This document shows, in pieces, positions 34,770-40,522 of a stretch of 40,522 bases of DNA; positions within the stretch are counted from its first letter, which is position 1; each line of letters starts with the position of its first letter. The DNA is from Xanthomonas cucurbitae (GTDB lineage: Bacteria > Pseudomonadota > Gammaproteobacteria > Xanthomonadales > Xanthomonadaceae), in NCBI RefSeq assembly GCF_002939885.1, contig NZ_MDED01000031.1:1-40522 (forward strand), written 5' to 3'. A program made the translations under genes and the position numbers. Under the pieces are notes generated by a model. That model was given only the letters and a program-made list of their open reading frames with translations, was not told the origin of the DNA and made no database searches.

Positions 34770-36770
34770 TCAGGCGGCCAGCGCGTCCTGGGTGGGATGC
34801 AATTGCTGGATCAGACTGGGCACATCCAGGATCAGTGCGACATCGCCGCTGCCCAGGATGCTGGAGCCGCTGATGCCCTTGACCTGCGCAAAGACCTTCG
34901 AGAGCGGCTTGATGACCGTCTGCCATTCGCCCAGCAAGGTGTCCACCACCAGGCCGAAGCGCTGCGTGCCCTGACGGATCACCACGATGCTTTCGCGTGC
35001 AGGTTGTTTGCTGCCAAGCGCGAACAGCTCGCGCAGGCGCACGTACGGCAGCACGCTGCCGCGCAGGTCGATGTAGTCGCTGGCGTAGTCCGGTGCGAAT
35101 TCCACGCACTCTTCCACCACGTCCAGTGGCACCACGAATACCGACTTGCCCACGCCGACCTGGAAGCCATTGATGATGGCCAGGGTCAGCGGCAGGCGGA
35201 CCGAAATGGTGGTTCCCAGGCCGGCGGCGCTGTCGATGTCCACCGTGCCGCGCAGCGCGGTGATGTTGCGCTTGACCACATCCATGCCAACGCCGCGGCC
35301 GGACAGGTTGGTGACCTTTTCGGCGGTGGAAAAACCCGGCTCGAAGATCATCGCGAAGACGTCGCGGTCGCTGAGCTGGCGGCCGGGTTCGACCAGACCA
35401 CGTTCCAGCGCCTTGGCCAGGATCCTGTCGCGATTCAGGCCGCCACCGTCGTCGGTGATCTGGATGACGATGCTGCCGGAGTCGTGATACGCGTTCAGGC
35501 CCACCGTGCCGCGCGCCGGTTTGCCGCGCGCCACGCGCACGTCAGCCGGTTCGATGCCGTGGTCCATTGCATTGCGCACCAGGTGGGTGAGCGGGTCGCC
35601 GATCTTTTCCACCACCGACTTGTCCAGTTCGGTGTCTTCGCCGGCCACCACCAGCGCGATGTCCTTGCCCAGTTCGCGCGCCACATCGTGTACTACGCGC
35701 TGGAAGCGACTGAAGGTGCCACCGATCTTGACCATGCGCAACTGCAGCGCGCTTTCGCGTACTTCTTCCACCAGCCCGGCCAGGATCGAAGCCGATTCCA
35801 GCAGTTGTGCATCGCCGCTGCGCTGCGCGTTGGCGTTGGTGCTGGACACGGCAATGATGAGTTCGCCCACCAGGTCGATCATGCGATCGAGCTTGTCGGC
35901 ATCCACCCGGATCGAGCGCGCTTCGGCTCCGCCGCGCGTGCCGGTCTCCGCTGCTGCTCGTGGTGGGGCCGATGCGGTTGCCGGTGTGCTGGCCGGCACC
36001 GTCATCGCCGCCGGCGCAACGGTGACCAACGCGGTCGCATCGGTCGGTGCAGCTACTGCGGCGATCTCCAGCTCGCAGTCTTCGCGTACGAATTCGAACA
36101 CGTCCTCGATGGCGGCGCGATCGGCATCGCTGCGCAGCAGGATCCGGAAGCCGAGATAGTTGGCCTCCGGGTCGAGCGCTTCGAGGCTCGGCAATTGGCT
36201 GTAGTCGGTGCTGATCGATTCCACCGAGCCCAGGCTGCGCAGGTTGCGGATCAGCTTGAGCGGTGAATTGCCGAAGCGCAGCGCATCGGCGAACAGCTTC
36301 AGGCTGATGCGCCAGTAACCGCTCTGTTTTTCGGGCGCGCCGTGTTGCGCAACTGCGGCGGTGACGCCGCAGGCGCTACCCTGCAGATAGGTCTGCAACT
36401 GCGCCAGCAGCGGTTCGGCTTCGGCGGCCAATGCGGCCGCATCGGCGTGGCCGGGATCGGCCGCAGTCTCCACCAAGGCGTGGATGTGGTCGCAGCACAC
36501 CAGCAGCAGCGCGATCAGTTCAGAGCTCAGTGTCAGCGCTTCGTCGCGTACCAGGTCCAGCACGCTTTCCACCACATGGGTGAAGCCCACCAGCTGCGGC
36601 AGGTCGAACAGGCCGCCCGAGCCCTTGATGGTATGCGCGGCGCGGAAGATCGCGTTGACCGCATCGGGCGAGGACTCGCCGCGCTCGGCTTCGAGCAGGT
36701 GGCGTTCCATGTCTTCGAGCAGGTCCCGGCTTTCGGCCAGGAAGGTTTGCATCAGCTGGTGCATGTCCAT
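34770..36770 (-). CDS. cheA: Chemotaxis histidine kinase CheA
   Basis: This 666-residue kinase is the core of the chemosensory array. The phosphotransfer domain at the N-terminus has His46 in FRAAHTIKGSGG. A second region (about 150-245, WRISLKLF..LGFRILLRSDAD) resembles the linker domain of beta- and gammaproteobacterial CheAs. After a Pro/Ala-rich stretch come the dimerisation helices (VDADKLDRMIDLVGELI) and the ATPase domain: LVRNAMDHGIE, ITDDGGGLN, FEPGFSTAEKVTNLSGRGVGMDVV. The C-terminal CheW-like domain begins near LPLTLAIINGFQVGVG. All kinase boxes are intact. It starts at the ATG at 36770 (36764 also possible), 19 bases after the STAS gene stop, and is followed 66 bases later by the receptor gene. 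Confidence 0.96.
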   Translation of the reverse strand: MDMHQLMQTFLAESRDLLEDMERHLLEAERGESSPDAVNAIFRAAHTIKGSGGLFDLPQLVGFTHVVESVLDLVRDEALTLSSELIALLLVCCDHIHALVETAADPGHADAAALAAEAEPLLAQLQTYLQGSACGVTAAVAQHGAPEKQSGYWRISLKLFADALRFGNSPLKLIRNLRSLGSVESISTDYSQLPSLEALDPEANYLGFRILLRSDADRAAIEDVFEFVREDCELEIAAVAAPTDATALVTVAPAAMTVPASTPATASAPPRAAAETGTRGGAEARSIRVDADKLDRMIDLVGELIIAVSSTNANAQRSGDAQLLESASILAGLVEEVRESALQLRMVKIGGTFSRFQRVVHDVARELGKDIALVVAGEDTELDKSVVEKIGDPLTHLVRNAMDHGIEPADVRVARGKPARGTVGLNAYHDSGSIVIQITDDGGGLNRDRILAKALERGLVEPGRQLSDRDVFAMIFEPGFSTAEKVTNLSGRGVGMDVVKRNITALRGTVDIDSAAGLGTTISVRLPLTLAIINGFQVGVGKSVFVVPLDVVEECVEFAPDYASDYIDLRGSVLPYVRLRELFALGSKQPARESIVVIRQGTQRFGLVVDTLLGEWQTVIKPLSKVFAQVKGISGSSILGSGDVALILDVPSLIQQLHPTQDALAA

Positions 36771-36789
36771 GCGCGCGTCACCCGGTCCG

Positions 36790-37119
36790 TTAGTGAATTC
36801 GTGCGTCGAGGCTTGCGACCGCGTGCGGATACAAGGCTTCGAGCAGGCCGAGCAGTTCGATCACATCGACTACGGCGCGGCTGGAATCGGTGAGCGAAAA
36901 CGGTCGTCCGTCGGCCTGGATCGCCTGCTTGGTGGCCAGCAGCAACTGCAGGCCGGTGGTGTCGATCTCGCTGACCGCGCCCAGATCCAGATGCAGCCCG
37001 CCCGGATGCTCCAGCGCCGGCAGCAGCAACGGCTTGAGCTCGGCGGCGCGGCGGATGGTCATCTCGCCTTCCAGGGCAAGCGTCAACGGCGCAGGCAAAT
37101 CGGGCGATAGGGTGCTCAT
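36790..37119 (-). CDS. STAS-domain protein, first gene of the che operon
   Basis: This 109-residue single-domain STAS protein resembles anti-sigma-factor antagonists and the small STAS proteins found in some chemosensory operons. It has LALEGEMTIRRAAELKPLLL at the N-terminus and HLDLGAVSEIDTTGLQLLL at 43-61, where Thr55 occupies the position phosphorylated in SpoIIAA-type proteins. It ends with a short helix, LGLLEALYPHAV. The ATG at 37119 follows GAGG. The open frame extends upstream but that part is unlikely to be translated. A FliA-type promoter lies about 90 bases upstream. It may be a phosphorylation-controlled switch on the CheA pathway, but no partner is visible. Confidence 0.85.
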   Translation of the reverse strand: MSTLSPDLPAPLTLALEGEMTIRRAAELKPLLLPALEHPGGLHLDLGAVSEIDTTGLQLLLATKQAIQADGRPFSLTDSSRAVVDVIELLGLLEALYPHAVASLDARIH

Positions 37120-37210
37120 GGGTGCCTCGGGCGGTACGGTGGCGCGGGGAGTTCGCTGCGACACGGGCAACATGCGCTCCACGCATGCCGCAAGGTGCCG
37201 GTCCAAGGAG

Positions 37211-37236
37211 GTATCGGCTCCTTGCAGGAATATTTA
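37211..37236 (-). promoter_or_regulatory. FliA (sigma-28) promoter of the chemosensory operon
   Basis: On the minus strand, CTAAA ending at 37233 is followed after 14 bases by GCCGATAC (37218-37211), seven of eight matches to the sigma-28 -10 element GCCGATAA and a full match to the TAAA -35 core. Transcription would begin near 37204, about 85 bases before the STAS start codon. It places the whole STAS-cheA-mcp-cheW-EAL-cheR-cheB operon in the flagellar regulon. Confidence 0.75.
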
Positions 37237-37667
37237 GTCGAAATTCAGCGCGATTGTGGAACTGCGAAGCCGGTCACTCCATGGAGGTTAATGGCTCAGG
37301 TTCGTCGCAAGCGAGCTCAAAGGCAGCGATTGGCGATCGGTCCGGAGCGGCGGCGGTTGGCGGTAGGGGGGGGCGCAGGGCGGCCAGACTGGCGAACATG
37401 CGCTCGGCTTGCCGCTGTGCCGGAGAGGCGGCTGCTCCTGCTGGGCTTGCCTGCCGGTGGCGGATGCCGCCTGGCGACTGGCGTGCAAGATCGATCGACC
37501 AGCATCCTTGGATAATCGATTCACGCGCAGGAGATCCTGGAGTGCCCCCGTGGCGTATGCTCCACTACGGCCTGCCGGGAACTGCTGGACGTGGTGGGGA
37601 TGGTGGAGGTCGCGGTGGCGGGTAATCCACGTAACGCGCATTGCATCCAAACGTTGGGAGAACGACG
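37237..37667. other. Intergenic junction between che operon and accessory genes
   Basis: This stretch of about 430 bases has no convincing gene on either strand. Frames crossing it are Arg/Gly/Pro-rich. It contains a run of eight G near 37366. The promoter of the plus-strand gene at 37668 should lie here, but I see no clear -35/-10 pair. Confidence 0.35.
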
Positions 37668-38267
37668 ATGAAGAGCCAGAATGTCCCCGAACTGCTGCAA
37701 GCCAACGCCATTCTGGGGGCGTCCAGACAGCAGTTGCAGGAGGCCGTCAAGGCCATGGCCATACTGCTCGCGACCATGAGGCAACGCGACGAGCGCCTGC
37801 AGGAGCTGGTACAGCAGCAGATGCAGACGCTGCAGTATGCAATCGACGACGCCGATCAGCGGATCGACCAGGTAGTGGAAAGTGCGCTGCCGCAGCTGGT
37901 GCAAGCGAGCCAGCAGGGGCTGGATCCGGCACTGGACCAGTTCGACAAGACGCTGGCCGAGGCCGAAACCAGTCTGCAGCAGACCACACAGCGTTTCCTG
38001 CAAGCGCAGCGGTCCTTCGAGACCGCCGCCGCGCGGCGCCTGTGGCTTGCGTCCACCGCCATGCTGGTGGCAGGCGCCATCGGTATCGCGATGGCCGGCT
38101 ACGTGGTGTACACCGCCATGTCACTGGCGACCGAGACGGCGCACGACCGGGCAGAATTCGTCGTTCCGGAACGGGTCGAGCGCACGGAGCTGGTGCCCTG
38201 CGGCAATGACCGGCCGTGCGCCGCTGGCGAGGCGAATGCCGCGCTCCAAGAGCAGAAAGGCGAGTAG
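37668..38267 (+). CDS. Coiled-coil protein with one membrane helix, unknown
   Basis: The protein has 199 residues from the ATG at 37668, with GGAG eight bases upstream. Residues 1-122 are almost wholly helical and rich in Gln, Ala, Leu and Glu with heptad-like spacing (ATMRQRDERLQELVQQQMQ, QFDKTLAEAETSLQQTTQ), a probable long coiled coil. One membrane helix follows (about 126-149, LWLASTAMLVAGAIGIAMAG). The last 50 residues are charged and have two cysteines (Cys178 and Cys184, VPCGNDRPCAAG). There is no signal peptide, so the coiled coil is probably cytoplasmic and the tail periplasmic. I do not recognise the family. The genes downstream are conjugation-like, so a role in that machinery is possible. 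Confidence 0.7.
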   Translation: MKSQNVPELLQANAILGASRQQLQEAVKAMAILLATMRQRDERLQELVQQQMQTLQYAIDDADQRIDQVVESALPQLVQASQQGLDPALDQFDKTLAEAETSLQQTTQRFLQAQRSFETAAARRLWLASTAMLVAGAIGIAMAGYVVYTAMSLATETAHDRAEFVVPERVERTELVPCGNDRPCAAGEANAALQEQKGE

Positions 38268-38326
38268 CGGGACGTTGCGCTGCAGCAATTGCTGAGCGGC
38301 TAGCCAGCGGTGCCTGATCCCCACGC

Positions 38327-38380
38327 CGCGTGCGCCGGTTCCAATGATAATTTCGCGTGCATCGGTTCCAATGATAATTT
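38327..38380. repeat. Two 27-bp tandem repeats
   Basis: CGCGTGC followed by two variable bases and CGGTTCCAATGATAATTT occurs twice back to back (38327-38353 and 38354-38380) and differs only at the two variable bases (GC, then AT). Tandem repeats of this size mark the ends of IS21-family elements, and the AT-rich GATAATTT core stands out from the GC-rich context. No transposase is visible next to it. It could be a leftover element end or a protein-binding array. Confidence 0.5.
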
Positions 38381-38530
38381 GAGGGCTGCCATTCTGGCGA
38401 AGACGGAAAGTTAGGCGCCCCAGTCTGGGCCGTGGAAACCGGTGGCTAGACTGTCTCGCTGAGCCATGCTTATCGCAAATCGTCCAGAGACAAGCATGTC
38501 ACTTCAACTACTACCAGGGAGGTATTCATC

Positions 38531-38857
38531 ATGAAGCGATGCACCATGGCCACCACGCTTGCACTGGCTGCGGCGTTAGGTCTTGGCGTGAGCGCCCCAG
38601 TTCGCGCCCAGGCGGTAGATCCGTGTTCGGTCTTTCTTTGCATGGCCGGCGTGTCCGGCCCTGACGCTGGCGCTCCCGGTCCCGAATGTACGGCGTCGAT
38701 CGCAGCCTTCCATGCCATCCAGGTATGGAGCCCGGCCTTCAACCCGCCGGCCACGGCGACTGCACGCCGGACCTACCTGATGACGTGTCCAGGCGTTGTC
38801 CCAGTGAATCAAGCGACCCTGGAATTGATCATCTCGAAGTGGGGCTACACGCCTTGA
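38531..38857 (+). CDS. TrbM/KikA-like secreted protein
   Basis: The protein has 108 residues and a clear signal peptide (TTLALAAALGLGVSAPVRAQA, cleavage near 28). The ribosome-binding site GGGAGG is well placed. The mature part has four cysteines (32, 37, 53 and 86) in a pattern I associate with TrbM/KikA proteins of conjugative systems: DPCSVFLCMAG, then GPECTASIAAFHAI, then a basic RRTYLMTCP near the end. These small periplasmic proteins are encoded beside mating-pair genes. Here virB5 follows about 470 bases downstream. The assignment rests on pattern alone. An alternative is an unrelated cysteine-rich secreted protein. Confidence 0.6.
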   Translation: MKRCTMATTLALAAALGLGVSAPVRAQAVDPCSVFLCMAGVSGPDAGAPGPECTASIAAFHAIQVWSPAFNPPATATARRTYLMTCPGVVPVNQATLELIISKWGYTP

Positions 38858-39325
38858 CGGAGATCGCCCACTGACCCGGAATCGGCCACCTGTCGTGACA
38901 TGGGGGGGGCACGCGCACGTCTCCAGTAGCTGCCTAGGGTGAGGCAACCCCGCGATCGGATGTCAGATTTTTCCTACTCGGGCAACGTTGCTCCTGAGGT
39001 GGCGGACGCTAGACGATGGAATGACGGTCTGGAGCGCTGGCAAATAGTGGCAATTTGTCTTGACCTATGCCAGTGTTGCTAACGACCTGCCTCAACCTTA
39101 CATAGGATAATGGCCCAGCGGGCGCTCATCTCCGCACCCCCGGCGACGTCTTTCACGTCGCTGCGCCTGTGTCTGAACAGAGCTCTGGCACTTCAGGATT
39201 GCGTGACGCGCTTGACTCCCGGCCACTTGCCTGGGCTATGTATTGCCTTCCTGCCTGTGCCCTCGTTATCCCTCGTTTGCTGCCCCGCCCTCCATCTGCA
39301 CCCAACAAGATCGACGAGTCCCGCC
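38858..39325. other. Leader region upstream of virB5
   Basis: There are 468 bases between the TrbM-like stop and the virB5 start, with no convincing gene. A run of eight G lies near 38903. A possible sigma-70 promoter reads TTGCTA (39076-39081), 17 bases, TACATA (39099-39104) and would give a leader of about 215 bases. Confidence 0.35.
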
Positions 39326-40099
39326 ATGAATGACCGCTCACGCCGCTCACGCCCTTCGCTCTCACGCCTCGCCGCAGGCTTGTTACTTGCTGCCGGTCTT
39401 GGCGCTGGGCCCGCGAATGCGGTGGGTGTGATTGTCAATGACCCAACGTCGATGGGGAAGGCTTTGCAGGAGTACGCAGAGCAGGCCAAGCGATGGACCG
39501 ACACTCTCAAGCAGTATCAGCAGCAGCTGGATCATTATCAGCAGCAGCTCATCAAGCTTCAGCGGTTGAACCTGGGGACTTCCACCATGGCCGACAACTT
39601 TGCCGAACGTCCTGAAGACTATGGCCTGCAAGACGACTGCCCGGGTTCCTCGCCAGCCGGCCTCTCAGGAATGCTGCAGCAATTCAAATCTCTCGCACCG
39701 AACATGAGTGGCAAGATGGTGGAGGAGCAAATGAAGGTATGCACACGCATGGTGCTGGCGAAAAATGCCAAGTACAACGAGTCAGTACGCATGATCAAGC
39801 GCCTCATAGAGCGCAACAATCAGTTCAAAACGGTGGAGGCGCAGCGCGACAAAGGTGGTACCAGCCAAGGAGCGCTTGCTGCCAACGATAACGAAGTGCA
39901 GCGTTTCATCGCACAGAACGCCATGGACCTGGATTACTGGCAGGCGCAGATGACAGCGTATGACAGCTATATCGTTGGGCTCAAGGAAGACCAGTCGCGA
40001 TTGGCCAGGAAAGCGCTGGATGGCGACAAGAACAGCTGGCTCAAACCGTTGGGGCAGGTCGTGCAGGCCGCAACGCTGAAAGCAGCCTTGTCCAATTGA
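39326..40099 (+). CDS. virB5: VirB5/TrbJ-type T4SS pilus-associated protein
   Basis: VirB5-family proteins are minor pilus components at the tip of the type IV secretion apparatus. The protein has 257 residues. A signal peptide (LAAGLLLAAGLGAGPANA, cleavage near 32) is followed by VGVIVNDPTSMGKALQEYAEQAKRW, the usual mature start. Long Gln-rich helices come next (LKQYQQQLDHYQQQLIKLQRL) and two cysteines (DDCPGSS and KVCTRMVL). The C-terminal helices YWQAQMTAYDSYIVGLKEDQ fit the family. The open frame begins upstream at 39110. I chose 39326 because it gives a proper signal peptide, although its ribosome-binding site is weak. A virB6-type gene follows after 31 bases. Confidence 0.78.
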   Translation: MNDRSRRSRPSLSRLAAGLLLAAGLGAGPANAVGVIVNDPTSMGKALQEYAEQAKRWTDTLKQYQQQLDHYQQQLIKLQRLNLGTSTMADNFAERPEDYGLQDDCPGSSPAGLSGMLQQFKSLAPNMSGKMVEEQMKVCTRMVLAKNAKYNESVRMIKRLIERNNQFKTVEAQRDKGGTSQGALAANDNEVQRFIAQNAMDLDYWQAQMTAYDSYIVGLKEDQSRLARKALDGDKNSWLKPLGQVVQAATLKAALSN

Positions 40100-40130
40100 C
40101 CGTTCCATCACGACAGGCAGGCAGAAGATA

Positions 40131-40490
40131 ATGGACGCAGTTCTCCACGGAGCGATGAACGGGTTGCAGCCCTTGGCGGATATCGGCCTCGGCGACTTCG
40201 TGTTCTTCAAACTGGTCAACGACTACTTCAGCAACGAGATTCAGGCGTTCGGCCTGCAGCTGATGAGCCGTACCATGAGGTGGGTCAGTACGATCGCATT
40301 GACGGTCACCACGCTGTGGGTCTTGCTTCTGGGTTATCGCATCGCCACCGGGCAATCGCGTGAAAACGCAATGGCGGCAATGATCAAGGCGGCGAAGGTC
40401 GCGATCATCATCAGCCTTGCTTCAGCTGTCGGGGGTGGATTCGCCCGCGAAGTGCAACAGTCCTATAACGTAGCGGGCCAGGTGTCGTAG
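40131..40490 (+). CDS. virB6: VirB6-type T4SS membrane protein, short and probably truncated
   Basis: VirB6 is the polytopic inner-membrane component of the type IV secretion channel and usually has 290 or more residues with five or more membrane helices. This frame has only 119. The start (MDAVLHGAMNGLQPLADIGLG) and FFKLVNDYFSNEIQAFG match the family N-terminus. It contains two membrane helices (about 51-70 and 86-104) and the conserved GYRIATGQSRE between them. A TAG at 40488 then ends the frame after QSYNVAGQVS. The remaining 32 bases of the window continue open in two frames but are too few to tell a point stop from a frameshift or an insertion. It may be a pseudogene, or a nonsense or frameshift mutation may lie at the edge. 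Confidence 0.65.
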   Translation: MDAVLHGAMNGLQPLADIGLGDFVFFKLVNDYFSNEIQAFGLQLMSRTMRWVSTIALTVTTLWVLLLGYRIATGQSRENAMAAMIKAAKVAIIISLASAVGGGFAREVQQSYNVAGQVS

Positions 40491-40522
40491 CCTGAGCCCC
40501 TACACGACCAAGTGGAGTTGCA

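Noticed and set aside
37321..37400. G-rich stretch with a run of eight G as a phase-variable tract
   Set aside because: The run lies in no supported coding frame and not at a recognisable promoter spacing, so no switching role can be argued.
1..40522. CRISPR arrays, tRNA and rRNA genes
   Set aside because: I looked for regularly spaced short repeats and for tRNA-like cloverleaf ends (CCA, GTTC-A loop) and saw none. A dedicated scan could still find a tRNA fragment at the island edge.

Overview
The window looks like a chromosome segment of a plant-associated gammaproteobacterium of the genus Xanthomonas. The evidence is the high GC content and codon use, IS5- and IS30-type transposase remnants of kinds common in Xanthomonas, a lipase with a C-terminal domain like those of Xanthomonas type IV secretion effectors, and general gene content. 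The species cannot be fixed from the sequence alone.

Layout. (1) 1-4.1 kb is accessory DNA: the tail of an unidentified gene, a cluster of GTAAACA half-sites, a UUCG-loop terminator, a broken IS5-type transposase, an unknown gene divergent from a HipB/HipA toxin-antitoxin pair whose hipA has an in-frame stop, and an IS30-type transposase tail. (2) 4.4-5.9 kb holds a membrane diguanylate cyclase. (3) 6.3-12.3 kb is a periplasmic molybdenum aldehyde oxidoreductase operon (paoA, paoB, paoC, xdhC/paoD-like, mocA-like). paoC is frameshifted at a triplicated 5-bp repeat. (4) 12.3-14.4 kb has two small genes, two joined palindromes and a DUF819 membrane protein. (5) 14.6-16.6 kb is an ankyrin lipoprotein plus lipase operon that reads as an immunity/effector pair. 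(6) 16.9-28.3 kb is mostly housekeeping: HAD phosphatase, cstA plus its DUF466 partner, pirin, endonuclease V, phosphoglycerate mutase, M13 peptidase and a PLD/cardiolipin-synthase-like protein. A cluster of dispersed intergenic repeats lies at 17.8-18.4 kb. (7) 28.3-37.2 kb is a chemosensory operon on the minus strand, in transcription order STAS, cheA, mcp, cheW, REC-EAL, cheR, cheB. It sits behind a good FliA (sigma-28) promoter and is followed by a second FliA-like promoter driving an orphan 107-residue gene. (8) 37.7-40.5 kb is accessory again: a coiled-coil membrane protein, two 27-bp tandem repeats, a TrbM/KikA-like secreted protein, VirB5 and a short VirB6, which look like part of a type IV secretion or conjugation locus cut by the window edge or by decay.

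How the parts fit. The mocA-like and xdhC-like genes supply and insert the cofactor of the PaoABC enzyme, so the paoC frameshift would leave the whole operon without a product. The chemosensory operon couples CheA/CheW/MCP signalling with adaptation enzymes and a c-di-GMP phosphodiesterase-type receiver protein, but no CheY lies in the window. The lipase carries what looks like the secretion domain of Xanthomonas bactericidal T4SS substrates. The VirB5/VirB6 genes at the right end are the only T4SS parts visible, and nothing shows that they serve this effector.

All identifications come from reading motifs and remembered family patterns. No database search was run.
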